Shown here: positions 1-12,736 of the stretch, in pieces
Numbering within the stretch: the first letter of the stretch is position 1
How the letters are laid out: the number at the start of each line of letters is the position of its first letter
From: Hippasteria phrygiana
Lineage: Eukaryota > Echinodermata > Asteroidea > Valvatida > Goniasteridae
Assembly (NCBI GenBank): GCA_037893225.1
Contig: JAZGUH010000224.1
Location: 868,001-932,000, forward strand
Direction of reading: 5' to 3'
DNA: 64,000 nucleotides
Program-made: the position numbers and the translations under genes
Notes under the pieces: model-generated
What the model saw: the letters and a program-made list of their open reading frames with translations, nothing else
Told to the model about the DNA's origin: nothing
The model's database searches: none

Positions 1-232
1 GTAATATGCACACAGATGTTGGCCGGAAAGAAAATAAACATTGCGAGGTTTGAATTTTCTCCACAAGTTTTAACTCTAGGAAGCCGCCGATGATTGCAAC
101 ATGTAGCGCCAGATCTAAGCTATCCATACATGTCAAAATTACTGCATTTGGTTGATATTTCATGCAATTATGAATGAGTAAAGCAAGTCCATACCCCAGG
201 GAATTTGACATGCATGGAGCAATAAATAGACG
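1..232. repeat. Reference satellite unit (type 1)
   Basis: This is the first complete unit and a good reference for numbering. It is 232 bp with 91 G or C by hand count (39%). It holds six CpG dinucleotides: around unit positions 24, 44, 84, 87, 107 and 231. It carries a BglII site (AGATCT, 111-116), two ACATGT palindromes (99-104 and 128-133), an 8-bp palindrome CATGCATG (209-216), and AATAAA hexamers at 33-38 and 221-226 on the plus strand. The main polymorphic sites across the array are 4, 5, 9, 66, 73, 79, 120, 145, 154, 178, 181, 197, 210-212 and 231. No internal sub-repeat is evident, so 232 bp looks like the true basic period. Confidence 0.95.
127..214. repeat. Inverted repeat inside each unit (reference copy)
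   Basis: The left arm at unit positions 129-140 (catgtcaaaatt) pairs with the right arm at 202-212 (aatttgacatg). There is one bulged A, because the left arm has four A's where the right arm's complement has three. Pairing can be extended outward by two bases across one mismatch. The arms are separated by about 61 bp, so this is a long-loop dyad rather than a hairpin terminator. The most variable spot of the unit (210-212) lies in the right arm. Function is unknown; the dyad recurs in every unit, with the right arm altered in types 2, 3 and 6. Confidence 0.7.
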
Positions 233-459
233 GTAATATGTACACAGATGTTGGCCGGAAAGAAAATAAACATTGCGAGGTTTGAATTTTCTCCACAAGT
301 TTTAACTCTAAGAAGCCGCCGATGATTGCAACATGTAGCGCCAGATCTAAGCTATCCATACATGTCAAAATTACTGTATTTGGTTTATATTTCATGCAAT
401 TATGAATGAGTAAAGCAAGTCCATACCCCAGGGAATTTGACATGCATGGAGCAATAAAT
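233..459. repeat. Unit 2, 9-bp junction deletion
   Basis: The last five bases of this unit and the first four of the next are missing, so 'aaat' joins 'tatg' directly at 459/460. The flanks give no ambiguity about the deletion endpoints. Confidence 0.93.
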
Positions 460-919
460 TATGTACACAGATGTTGGCCGGAAAGAAAATAAACATTGCG
501 AGGTTTGAATTTTCTCCACAAGTTTTAACTCTAAGAAGCCGCCGATGATTGCAACATGTAGCGCCAGATCTAAGCTATCCATACATGTCAAAATTACTGC
601 ATTTGGTTGATATTTCATGCAATTATGAATGAATAAAGCAAGTCCATACCCCAGGGAATTTGACGTGCATGGAGCAATAAATAGACGGTAATATGCACAC
701 AGATGTTGGCCGGAAAGAAAATAAACATTGCGAGGTTTGAATTTTCTCCACAAGTTTTAACTCTAAGAAGCCGCCGATGATTGCAACATGTAGCGCCAGA
801 TCTAAGCTATCCATACATGTCAAAATTACTGCATTTGGTTGATATTTCATGCAATTATGAATGAATAAAGCAAGTCCATACCCCAGGGAATTTGACGTGC
901 ATGGAGCAATAAATAGACG

Positions 920-1150
920 GTAATATGCACACAGATGTTGGCCGGAAAGAAAATAAACATTGCGAGGTTTGAATTTTCTCCACAAGTTTTAACTCTAGGA
1001 AGCCGCCGATGATTGCAACATGTAGCGCCAGATCTAAGCTATCCATACATGTCAAAATTACTGTATTGGTTGATATTTCATGCAATTATGAATGAGTAGA
1101 GCAAGTCCATACCCCAGGGAATTTGACAGTCATGGAGCAATAAATAGAAG
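920..1150. repeat. Unit 5, 231 bp (one T lost)
   Basis: One T is missing from the 'gtattt' run near 1066. The same loss occurs in units 15 (near 3375), 28 (near 6389) and 55 (near 12653) and nowhere in the later part of the window. Confidence 0.9.
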
Positions 1151-1614
1151 GTAATATGCACACAGATGTTGGCCGGAAAGAAAATAAACATTGCGAGGTT
1201 TGAATTTTCTCCACAAGTTTTAACTCTAGGAAGCCGCCGATGATTGCAACATGTAGCGCCAGATCTAAGCTATCCATACATGTCAAAATTACTGCATTTG
1301 GTTGATATTTCATGCAATTATGAATGAGTAAAGCAAGTCCATACCCCAGGGAATTTGACATGCATGGAGCAATAAATAGACGGTAATATGTACACAGATG
1401 TTGGCCGGAAAGAAAATAAACATTGCGAGGTTTGAATTTTCTCCACAAGTTTTAACTCTAAGAAGCCGCCGATGATTGCAACATGTAGCGCCAGATCTAA
1501 GCTATCCATACATGTCAAAATTACTGTATTTGGTTTATATTTCATGCAATTATGAATGAGTAAAGCAAGTCCATACCCCAGGGAATTTGACATGCATGGA
1601 GCAATAAATAGACG

Positions 1615-1845
1615 GTAACATGTACACAGATGTTGGCCGGAAAGAAAATAAACATTGCGAGGTTTGAATTTTCTCCACAAGTTTTAACTCTAGGAAGCCG
1701 CCGATGATTGCAACATGTAGCGCCAGATCTAAGCTATCCATACATGTCAAAATTACTGCATTTGGTTGATATTTCATGCAATTATGAATGAATAAAGCAA
1801 GTCATACCCCAGGGAATTTGACGTGCATGGAGCAATAAATAGACG
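1615..1845. repeat. Unit 8, 231 bp (one C lost)
   Basis: 'gtccatac' is shortened to 'gtcatac' at 1803 in a type 2 unit. The duplicate, unit 18, has the same loss at 4112. The same site is also deleted in the four ** units of the 1,614-bp cassette, but in a different background, so it may have arisen more than once or been transferred. Confidence 0.9.
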
Positions 1846-2541
1846 GTAATATGCACACAGATGTTGGCCGGAAAGAAAATAAACATTGCGAGGTTTGAAT
1901 TTTCTCCACAAGTTTTAACTCTAGGAAGCCGCCGATGATTGCAACATGTAGCGCCAGATCTAAGCTACCCATACATGTCAAAATTACTGTATTTGGTTGA
2001 TATTTCATGCAATTATGAATGAATAAAGCAAGTCCATACCCCAGGGAATTTGACGTGCATGGAGCAATAAATAGAAGGTAATATGCACACAGATGTTGGC
2101 CGGAAAGAAAATAAACATTGCGAGGTTTGAATTTTCTCCACAAGTTTTAACTCTAGGAAGCCGCCGATGATTGCAACATGTAGCGCCAGATCTAAGCTAT
2201 CCATACATGTCAAAATTACTGCATTTGGTTGATATTTCATGCAATTATGAATGAGTAGAGCAAGTCCATACCCCAGGGAATTTGACAGTCATGGAGCAAT
2301 AAATAGAAGGTAATATGCACACAGATGTTGGCCGGAAAGAAAATAAACATTGCGAGGTTTGAATTTTCTCCACAAGTTTTAACTCTAGGAAGCCGCCGAT
2401 GATTGCAACATGTAGCGCCAGATCTAAGCTATCCATACATGTCAAAATTACTGCATTTGGTTGATATTTCATGCAATTATGAATGAGTAAAGCAAGTCCA
2501 TACCCCAGGGAATTTGACATGCATGGAGCAATAAATAGACG

Positions 2542-2768
2542 GTAATATGTACACAGATGTTGGCCGGAAAGAAAATAAACATTGCGAGGTTTGAATTTTC
2601 TCCACAAGTTTTAACTCTAAGAAGCCGCCGATGATTGCAACATGTAGCGCCAGATCTAAGCTATCCATACATGTCAAAATTACTGTATTTGGTTTATATT
2701 TCATGCAATTATGAATGAGTAAAGCAAGTCCATACCCCAGGGAATTTGACATGCATGGAGCAATAAAT
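2542..2768. repeat. Unit 12, 9-bp junction deletion
   Basis: The same deletion as in unit 2, at 2768/2769, exactly 2,309 bp downstream, as part of the duplicated 10-unit repeat. Confidence 0.93.
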
Positions 2769-3228
2769 TATGTACACAGATGTTGGCCGGAAAGAAAATA
2801 AACATTGCGAGGTTTGAATTTTCTCCACAAGTTTTAACTCTAAGAAGCCGCCGATGATTGCAACATGTAGCGCCAGATCTAAGCTATCCATACATGTCAA
2901 AATTACTGCATTTGGTTGATATTTCATGCAATTATGAATGAATAAAGCAAGTCCATACCCCAGGGAATTTGACGTGCATGGAGCAATAAATAGACGGTAA
3001 TATGCACACAGATGTTGGCCGGAAAGAAAATAAACATTGCGAGGTTTGAATTTTCTCCACAAGTTTTAACTCTAAGAAGCCGCCGATGATTGCAACATGT
3101 AGCGCCAGATCTAAGCTATCCATACATGTCAAAATTACTGCATTTGGTTGATATTTCATGCAATTATGAATGAATAAAGCAAGTCCATACCCCAGGGAAT
3201 TTGACGTGCATGGAGCAATAAATAGACG

Positions 3229-3459
3229 GTAATATGCACACAGATGTTGGCCGGAAAGAAAATAAACATTGCGAGGTTTGAATTTTCTCCACAAGTTTTA
3301 ACTCTAGGAAGCCGCCGATGATTGCAACATGTAGCGCCAGATCTAAGCTATCCATACATGTCAAAATTACTGTATTGGTTGATATTTCATGCAATTATGA
3401 ATGAGTAGAGCAAGTCCATACCCCAGGGAATTTGACAGTCATGGAGCAATAAATAGAAG
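3229..3459. repeat. Unit 15, 231 bp (one T lost)
   Basis: Duplicate of unit 5 with the T deletion near 3375. Confidence 0.9.
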
Positions 3460-3923
3460 GTAATATGCACACAGATGTTGGCCGGAAAGAAAATAAACAT
3501 TGCGAGGTTTGAATTTTCTCCACAAGTTTTAACTCTAGGAAGCCGCCGATGATTGCAACATGTAGCGCCAGATCTAAGCTATCCATACATGTCAAAATTA
3601 CTGCATTTGGTTGATATTTCATGCAATTATGAATGAGTAAAGCAAGTCCATACCCCAGGGAATTTGACATGCATGGAGCAATAAATAGACGGTAATATGT
3701 ACACAGATGTTGGCCGGAAAGAAAATAAACATTGCGAGGTTTGAATTTTCTCCACAAGTTTTAACTCTAAGAAGCCGCCGATGATTGCAACATGTAGCGC
3801 CAGATCTAAGCTATCCATACATGTCAAAATTACTGTATTTGGTTTATATTTCATGCAATTATGAATGAGTAAAGCAAGTCCATACCCCAGGGAATTTGAC
3901 ATGCATGGAGCAATAAATAGACG

Positions 3924-4154
3924 GTAACATGTACACAGATGTTGGCCGGAAAGAAAATAAACATTGCGAGGTTTGAATTTTCTCCACAAGTTTTAACTCT
4001 AGGAAGCCGCCGATGATTGCAACATGTAGCGCCAGATCTAAGCTATCCATACATGTCAAAATTACTGCATTTGGTTGATATTTCATGCAATTATGAATGA
4101 ATAAAGCAAGTCATACCCCAGGGAATTTGACGTGCATGGAGCAATAAATAGACG
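3924..4154. repeat. Unit 18, 231 bp (one C lost)
   Basis: Duplicate of unit 8 with the C deletion at 4112. Confidence 0.9.
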
Positions 4155-6010
4155 GTAATATGCACACAGATGTTGGCCGGAAAGAAAATAAACATTGCGA
4201 GGTTTGAATTTTCTCCACAAGTTTTAACTCTAGGAAGCCGCCGATGATTGCAACATGTAGCGCCAGATCTAAGCTATCCATACATGTCAAAATTACTGTA
4301 TTTGGTTGATATTTCATGCAATTATGAATGAGTAAAGCAAGTCCATACCCAAGGGAATTTGACATGCATGGAGCAATAAATAGACGGTAACATGTACACA
4401 GATGTTGGCCGGAAAGAAAATAAACATTGCGAGGTTTGAATTTTCTCCACAAGTTTTAACTCTAGGAAGCCGCCGATGATTGCAACATGTAGCGCCAGAT
4501 CTAAGCTATCCATACATGTCAAAATTACTGTATTTGGTTGATATTTCATGCAATTATGAATGAATAAAGCAAGTCCATACCCCAGGGAATTTGACGTGCA
4601 TGGAGCAATAAATAGAAGGTAATATGCACACAGATGTTGGCCGGAAAGAAAATAAACATTGCGAGGTTTGAATTTTCTCCACAAGTTTTAACTCTAGGAA
4701 GCCGCCGATGATTGCAACATGTAGCGCCAGATCTAAGCTATCCATACATGTCAAAATTACTGTATTTGGTTGATATTTCATGCAATTATGAATGAGTAGA
4801 GCAAGTCCATACCCCAGGGAATTTGACAGTCATGGAGCAATAAATAGAAGGTAATATGCACACAGATGTTGGCCGGAAAGAAAATAAACATTGCGAGGTT
4901 TGAATTTTCTCCACAAGTTTTAACTCTAGGAAGCCGCCGATGATTGCAACATGTAGCGCCAGATCTAAGCTATCCATACATGTCAAAATTACTGCATTTG
5001 GTTGATATTTCATGCAATTATGAATGAGTAAAGCAAGTCCATACCCCAGGGAATTTGACATGCATGGAGCAATAAATAGACGGTAATATGTACACAGATG
5101 TTGGCCGGAAAGAAAATAAACATTGCGAGGTTTGAATTTTCTCCACAAGTTTTAACTCTAAGAAGCCGCCGATGATTGCAACATGTAGCGCCAGATCTAA
5201 GCTATCCATACATGTCAAAATTACTGTATTTGGTTTATATTTCATGCAATTATGAATGAGTAAAGCAAGTCCATACCCCAGGGAATTTGACATGCATGGA
5301 GCAATAAATAGACGGTAACATGTACACAGATGTTGGCCGGAAAGAAAATAAACATTGCGAGGTTTGAATTTTCTCCACAAGTTTTAACTCTAGGAAGCCG
5401 CCGATGATTGCAACATGTAGCGCCAGATCTAAGCTATCCATACATGTCAAAATTACTGCATTTGGTTGATATTTCATGCAATTATGAATGAATAAAGCAA
5501 GTCCATACCCCAGGGAATTTGACGTGCATGGAGCAATAAATAGACGGTAATATGCACACAGATGTTGGCCGGAAAGAAAATAAACATTGCGAGGTTTGAA
5601 TTTTCTCCACAAGTTTTAACTCTAGGAAGCCGCCGATGATTGCAACATGTAGCGCCAGATCTAAGCTATCCATACATGTCAAAATTACTGTATTTGGTTG
5701 ATATTTCATGCAATTATGAATGAGTAAAGCAAGTCCATACCCAAGGGAATTTGACATGCATGGAGCAATAAATAGACGGTAACATGTACACAGATGTTGG
5801 CCGGAAAGAAAATAAACATTGCGAGGTTTGAATTTTCTCCACAAGTTTTAACTCTAGGAAGCCGCCGATGATTGCAACATGTAGCGCCAGATCTAAGCTA
5901 TCCATACATGTCAAAATTACTGTATTTGGTTGATATTTCATGCAATTATGAATGAATAAAGCAAGTCCATACCCCAGGGAATTTGACATGCATGGAGCAA
6001 TAAATAGACG

Positions 6011-7865
6011 GTAATATGCACACAGATGTTGGCCGGAAAGAAAATAAACATTGCGAGGTTTGAATTTTCTCCACAAGTTTTAACTCTAGGAAGCCGCCGA
6101 TGATTGCAACATGTAGCGCCAGATCTAAGCTATCCATACATGTCAAAATTACTGTATTTGGTTGATATTTCATGCAATTATGAATGAGTAGAGCAAGTCC
6201 ATACCCCAGGGAATTTGACGTGCATGGCGCAATAAATAGACGGTAATATGCACACAGATGTTGGCCGGAAAGAAAATAAACATTGCGAGGTTTGAATTTT
6301 CTCCACAAGTTTTAACTCTAGGAAGCCGCCGATGATTGCAACATGTAGCGCCAGATCTAAGCTATCCATACATGTCAAAATTACTGTATTGGTTGATATT
6401 TCATGCAATTATGAATGAGTAGAGCAAGTCCATACCCCAGGGAATTTGACAGTCATGGAGCAATAAATAGAAGGTAATATGCACACAGATGTTGGCCGGA
6501 AAGAAAATAAACATTGCGAGGTTTGAATTTTCTCCACAAGTTTTAACTCTAGGAAGCCGCCGATGATTGCAACATGTAGCGCCAGATCTAAGCTATCCAT
6601 ACATGTCAAAATTACTGCATTTGGTTGATATTTCATGCAATTATGAATGAGTAAAGCAAGTCCATACCCCAGGGAATTTGACATGCATGGAGCAATAAAT
6701 AGACGGTAATATGTACACAGATGTTGGCCGGAAAGAAAATAAACATTGCGAGGTTTGAATTTTCTCCACAAGTTTTAACTCTAGGAAGCCGCCGATGATT
6801 GCAACATGTAGCGCCAGATCTAAGCTATCCATACATGTCAAAATTACTGTATTTGGTTGATATTTCATGCAATTATGAATGAGTAGAGCAAGTCCATACC
6901 CCAGGGAATTTGACAGTCATGGAGCAATAAATAGAAGGTAATATGCACACAGATGTTGGCCGGAAAGAAAATAAACATTGCGAGGTTTGAATTTTCTCCA
7001 CAAGTTTTAACTCTAGGAAGCCGCCGATGATTGCAACATGTAGCGCCAGATCTAAGCTATCCATACATGTCAAAATTACTGCATTTGGTTGATATTTCAT
7101 GCAATTATGAATGAGTAAAGCAAGTCCATACCCCAGGGAATTTGACATGCATGGAGCAATAAATAGACGGTAATATGTACACAGATGTTGGCCGGAAAGA
7201 AAATAAACATTGCGAGGTTTGAATTTTCTCCACAAGTTTTAACTCTAAGAAGCCGCCGATGATTGCAACATGTAGCGCCAGATCTAAGCTATCCATACAT
7301 GTCAAAATTACTGTATTTGGTTTATATTTCATGCAATTATGAATGAGTAAAGCAAGTCCATACCCCAGGGAATTTGACATGCATGGAGCAATAAATAGAC
7401 GGTAACATGTACACAGATGTTGGCCGGAAAGAAAATAAACATTGCGAGGTTTGAATTTTCTCCACAAGTTTTAACTCTAGGAAGCCGCCGATGATTGCAA
7501 CATGTAGCGCCAGATCTAAGCTATCCATACATGTCAAAATTACTGCATTTGGTTGATATTTCATGCAATTATGAATGAATAAAGCAAGTCCATACCCCAG
7601 GGAATTTGACATGCATGGAGCAATAAATAGACGGTAACATGTACACAGATGTTGGCCGGAAAGAAAATAAACATTGCGAGGTTTGAATTTTCTCCACAAG
7701 TTTTAACTCTAGGAAGCCGCCGATGATTGCAACATGTAGCGCCAGATCTAAGCTATCCATACATGTCAAAATTACTGTATTTGGTTGATATTTCATGCAA
7801 TTATGAATGAATAAAGCAAGTCCATACCCCAGGGAATTTGACGTGCATGGAGCAATAAATAGACG
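6011..7865. repeat. Irregular satellite segment, units 27-34
   Basis: Unit order is 3g-3*-1-3-1-1-2a-2. I found no clean multi-unit duplication of this stretch in the window. Unit 27 is unusual: 181 G of type 3 with GTG at 210-212, and a private A to C change that turns 'atggagc' into 'atggcgc'. Unit 28 lacks one T near 6389. Confidence 0.8.
6243..6473. repeat. Unit 28, 231 bp (one T lost)
   Basis: The T deletion near 6389, in a type 3 unit directly after the mixed unit 3g. As in units 5 and 15, it lies in the unit that ends as type 3, so shared descent is likely. Confidence 0.88.
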
Positions 7866-9257
7866 GTAATATGCACACAGATGTTGGCCGGAAAGAAAAT
7901 AAACATTGCGAGGTTTGAATTTTCTCCACAAGTTTTAACTCTAGGAAGCCGCCGATGATTGCAACATGTAGCGCCAGATCTAAGCTATCCATACATGTCA
8001 AAATTACTGTATTTGGTTGATATTTCATGCAATTATGAATGAGTAGAGCAAGTCCATACCCCAGGGAATTTGACAGTCATGGAGCAATAAATAGAAGGTA
8101 ATATGCACACAGATGTTGGCCGGAAAGAAAATAAACATTGCGAGGTTTGAATTTTCTCCACAAGTTTTAACTCTAGGAAGCCGCCGATGATTGCAACATG
8201 TAGCGCCAGATCTAAGCTATCCATACATGTCAAAATTACTGCATTTGGTTGATATTTCATGCAATTATGAATGAGTAAAGCAAGTCCATACCCCAGGGAA
8301 TTTGACATGCATGGAGCAATAAATAGACGGTAATATGTACACAGATGTTGGCCGGAAAGAAAATAAACATTGCGAGGTTTGAATTTTCTCCACAAGTTTT
8401 AACTCTAAGAAGCCGCCGATGATTGCAACATGTAGCGCCAGATCTAAGCTATCCATACATGTCAAAATTACTGTATTTGGTTGATATTTCATGCAATTAT
8501 GAATGAGTAGAGCAAGTCCATACCCCAGGGAATTTGACAGTCATGGAGCAATAAATATAAGGTAATATGCACACAGATGTTGGCCGGAAAGAAAATAAAC
8601 ATTGCGAGGTTTGAATTTTCTCCACAAGTTTTAACTCTAGGAAGCCGCCGATGATTGCAACATGTAGCGCCAGATCTAAGCTATCCATACATGTCAAAAT
8701 TACTGTATTTGGTTGATATTTCATGCAATTATGAATGAGTAGAGCAAGTCCATACCCCAGGGAATTTGACAGTCATGGAGCAATAAATAGAAGGTAATAT
8801 GCACACAGATGTTGGCCGGAAAGAAAATAAACATTGCGAGGTTTGAATTTTCTCCACAAGTTTTAACTCTAGGAAGCCGCCGATGATTGCAACATGTAGC
8901 GCCAGATCTAAGCTATCCATACATGTCAAAATTACTGCATTTGGTTGATATTTCATGCAATTATGAATGAGTAAAGCAAGTCCATACCCCAGGGAATTTG
9001 ACATGCATGGAGCAATAAATAGACGGTAACATGTACACAGGTGTTGGCCGGAAAGAAAATAAACATTGCGAGGTTTGAATTTTCTCCACAAGTTTTAACT
9101 CTAAGAAGCCGCCGATGATTGCAACATGTAGCGCCAGATCTAAGCTATCCATACATGTCAAAATTACTGCATTTGGTTGATATTTCATGCAATTATGAAT
9201 GAATAAAGCAAGTCCATACCCCAGGGAATTTGACGTGCATGGAGCAATAAATAGACG
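7866..9257. repeat. 6-unit block, copy 1 of a dispersed pair
   Basis: Units 35-40 in the order 3-1-3-3-1-2. The same order occurs at 14824-16215, with a fixed offset of 6,958 bp. Both copies share a rare G to T change near the unit end ('aaatataagg'), at 8558 and 15516. I did not see that change elsewhere. The offset is 30 units minus the two 1-bp deletions that lie between the copies. Confidence 0.88.
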
Positions 9258-11577
9258 GTAATATGCACACAGATGTTGGCCGGAAAGAAAATAAACATTG
9301 CGAGGTTTGAATTTTCTCCACAAGTTTTAACTCTAAGAAGCCGCCGATGATTGCAACATGTAGCGCCAGATCTAAGCTATCCATACATGTCAAAATTACT
9401 GTATTTGGTTTATATTTCATGCAATTATGAATGAGTAAAGCAAGTCCATACCCCAGGGAATTTGACAGTCATGGAGCAATAAATAGAAGGTAATATGCAC
9501 ACAGATGTTGGCCGGAAGGAAAATAAACATTGCGAGGTTTGAATTTTCTCCACAAGTTTTAACTCTAGGAAGCCGCCGATGATTGCAACATGTAGCGCCA
9601 GATCTAAGCTATCCATACATGTCAAAATTACTGCATTTGGTTGATATTTCATGCAATTATGAATGAGTAAAGCAAGTCCATACCCCAGGGAATTTGACAT
9701 GCATGGAGCAATAAATAGACGGTAATATGTACACAGATGTTGGCCGGAAAGAAAATAAACATTGCGAGGTTTGAATTTTCTCCACAAGTTTTAACTCTAA
9801 GAAGCCGCCGATGATTGCAACATGTAGCGCCAGATCTAAGCTATCCATACATGTCAAAATTACTGTATTTGGTTTATATTTCATGCAATTATGAATGAGT
9901 AAAGCAAGTCCATACCCCAGGGAATTTGACATGCATGGAGCAATAAATAGACGGTAACATGTACACAGATGTTGGCCGGAAAGAAAATAAACATTGCGAG
10001 GTTTGAATTTTCTCCACAAGTTTTAACTCTAAGAAGCCGCCGATGATTGCAACATGTAGCGCCAGATCTAAGCTATCCATACATGTCAAAATTACTGTAT
10101 TTGGTTTATATTTCATGCAATTATGAATGAGTAAAGCAAGTCCATACCCCAGGGAATTTGACATGCATGGAGCAATAAATAGACGGTAACATGTACACAG
10201 ATGTTGGCCGGAAAGAAAATAAACATTGCGAGGTTTGAATTTTCTCCACAAGTTTTAACTCTAGGAAGCCGCCGATGATTGCAACATGTAGCGCCAGATC
10301 TAAGCTATCCATACATGTCAAAATTACTGCATTTGGTTGATATTTCATGCAATTATGAATGAGTAAAGCAAGTCCATACCCCAGGGAATTTGACATGCAT
10401 GGAGCAATAAATAGACGGTAACATGTACACAGATGTTGGCCGGAAAGAAAATAAACATTGCGAGGTTTGAATTTTCTCCACAAGTTTTAACTCTAAGAAG
10501 CCGCCGATGATTGCAACATGTAGCGCCAGATCTAAGCTATCCATACATGTCAAAATTACTGCATTTGGTTGATATTTCATGCAATTATGAATGAATAAAG
10601 CAAGTCCATACCCCAGGGAATTTGACATGCATGGAGCAATAAATAGACGGTAATATGCACACAGATGTTGGCCGGAAAGAAAATAAACATTGCGAGGTTT
10701 GAATTTTCTCCACAAGTTTTAACTCTAGGAAGCCGCCGATGATTGCAACATGTAGCGCCAGATCTAAGCTATCCATACATGTCAAAATTACTGTATTTGG
10801 TTGATATTTCATGCAATTATGAATGAGTAGAGCAAGTCCATACCCCAGGGAATTTGACAGTCATGGAGCAATAAATAGAAGGTAATATGCACACAGATGT
10901 TGGCCGGAAAGAAAATAAACATTGCGAGGTTTGAATTTTCTCCACAAGTTTTAACTCTAGGAAGCCGCCGATGATTGCAACATGTAGCGCCAGATCTAAG
11001 CTATCCATACATGTCAAAATTACTGCATTTGGTTGATATTTCATGCAATTATGAATGAGTAAAGCAAGTCCATACCCCAGGGAATTTGACATGCATGGAG
11101 CAATAAATAGACGGTAATATGTACACAGATGTTGGCCGGAAAGAAAATAAACATTGCGAGGTTTGAATTTTCTCCACAAGTTTTAACTCTAAGAAGCCGC
11201 CGATGATTGCAACATGTAGCGCCAGATCTAAGCTATCCATACATGTCAAAATTACTGTATTTGGTTTATATTTCATGCAATTATGAATGAGTAAAGCAAG
11301 TCCATACCCCAGGGAATTTGACATGCATGGAGCAATAAATAGACGGTAACATGTACACAGATGTTGGCCGGAAAGAAAATAAACATTGCGAGGTTTGAAT
11401 TTTCTCCACAAGTTTTAACTCTAAGAAGCCGCCGATGATTGCAACATGTAGCGCCAGATCTAAGCTATCCATACATGTCAAAATTACTGTATTTGGTTTA
11501 TATTTCATGCAATTATGAATGAGTAAAGCAAGTCCATACCCCAGGGAATTTGACATGCATGGAGCAATAAATAGACG
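9258..11577. repeat. 6-unit spacing segment, units 41-50
   Basis: Order is 1c-1-1-1-1-2a-3-1-1-1. Units 41-43 and 47-49 correspond at a 1,392-bp offset and share site-154 and site-79 states; the match fails in the following unit. Unit 41 is a mixed unit, with 181 A of type 1 and AGT at 210-212. Runs of consecutive type 1 units here differ from one another at sites 5, 79, 145 and 154. Private changes lie near 9041 ('gtgttgg') and 9517 ('ggaagga'). Confidence 0.75.
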
Positions 11578-12505
11578 GTAACATGTACACAGATGTTGGC
11601 CGGAAAGAAAATAAACATTGCGAGGTTTGAATTTTCTCCACAAGTTTTAACTCTAGGAAGCCGCCGATGATTGCAACATGTAGCGCCAGATCTAAGCTAT
11701 CCATACATGTCAAAATTACTGCATTTGGTTGATATTTCATGCAATTATGAATGAATAAAGCAAGTCCATACCCCAGGGAATTTGACGTGCATGGAGCAAT
11801 AAATAGACGGTAATATGCACACAGATGTTGGCCGGAAAGAAAATAAACATTGCGAGGTTTGAATTTTCTCCACAAGTTTTAACTCTAGGAAGCCGCCGAT
11901 GATTGCAACATGTAGCGCCAGATCTAAGTTATCCATACATGTCAAAATTACTGTATTTGGTTGATATTTCATGCAATTATGAATGAGTAAAGCAAGTCCA
12001 TACCCAAGGGAATTTGACATGCATGGAGCAATAAATAGACGGTAGCATGTACACAGATGTTGGCCGGAAAGAAAATAAACATTGCGAGGTTTGAATTTTC
12101 TCCACAAGTTTTAACTCTAGGAAGCCGCCGATGATTGCAACATGTAGCGCCAGATCTAAGCTATCCATACATGTCAAAATTACTGTATTTGGTTGATATT
12201 TCATGCAATTATGAATGAGTAAAGCAAGTCCATACCCCAGGGAATTTGACATGCATGGAGCAATAAATAGACGGTAATATGTACACAGATGTTGGCCGGA
12301 AAGAAAATAAACATTGCGAGGTTTGAATTTTCTCCACAAGTTTTAACTCTAGGAAGCCGCCGATGATTGCAACATGTAGCGCCAGATCTAAGCTATCCAT
12401 ACATGTCAAAATTACTGTATTTGGTTGATATTTCATGCAATTATGAATGAGTAGAGCAAGTCCATACCCCAGGGAATTTGACAGTCATGGAGCAATAAAT
12501 AGAAG

Positions 12506-12736
12506 GTAATATGCACACAGATGTTGGCCGGAAAGAAAATAAACATTGCGAGGTTTGAATTTTCTCCACAAGTTTTAACTCTAGGAAGCCGCCGATGATT
12601 GCAACATATAGCGCCAGATCTAAGCTATCCATACATGTCAAAATTACTGTATTGGTTGATATTTCATGCAATTATGAATGAGTAGAGCAAGTCCATACCC
12701 CAGGGAATTTGACAGTCATGGAGCAATAAATAGAAG
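12506..12736. repeat. Unit 55, 231 bp (one T lost)
   Basis: The T deletion near 12653, together with a private G to A at 12608 that breaks the first ACATGT palindrome of this unit. Confidence 0.88.

Larger units (their letters stand above)
1..2309. repeat. 10-unit higher-order repeat, copy 1 (2,309 bp)
   Basis: Units 1-10 in the order 1-1*-2-2-3-1-1-2*-2-3. The block is 2,309 rather than 2,320 bp because it contains a 9-bp deletion (junction 459/460), a one-T deletion near 1066 and a one-C deletion at 1803. All three recur exactly 2,309 bp downstream, which shows that the two blocks arose by duplication. The block begins at the window edge, so an earlier copy may lie outside. Confidence 0.92.
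2310..4618. repeat. 10-unit higher-order repeat, copy 2
   Basis: Units 11-20 in the order 1-1*-2-2-3-1-1-2*-4-2. It matches copy 1 closely up to about 4329, including the three length markers at 2768/2769, 3375 and 4112. The one difference I noticed in that stretch is a C in copy 1 near 1968 where copy 2 has T. From about 4330 the copies diverge: unit 19 is type 4 (197 A) where unit 9 is type 2. The exchange boundary therefore lies inside unit 19, between unit positions about 120 and 178. Confidence 0.9.
3229..6010. repeat. 6-unit repeat, two adjacent copies (3229-4618 and 4619-6010)
   Basis: Units 15-20 (3-1-1-2*-4-2) are followed directly by units 21-26 (3-1-1-2-4-2a). The spacing is 1,390-1,392 bp and changes across the two 1-bp deletions that only the first copy has. 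Unit 26 combines 178 A with ATG at 210-212 instead of GTG. The first copy overlaps the tail of the 10-unit repeat, so this six-unit duplication is a separate event. Confidence 0.8.

Noticed and set aside
15..31. CENP-B box
   Set aside because: 'gttggccggaaag' looks faintly like it, but the required TTCG and CGGG cores are absent in the units I read on either strand.
140..165. TATA-box promoter created by the 154 T variant ('tttatattt')
   Set aside because: A single A/T-rich word in A/T-rich DNA, with no initiator, no gene downstream and no conservation of the T state across units.
1..232. The 232-bp unit as a dimer of a 116-bp repeat
   Set aside because: The two halves do not align beyond short words such as 'tccatac' and 'acatgt'.
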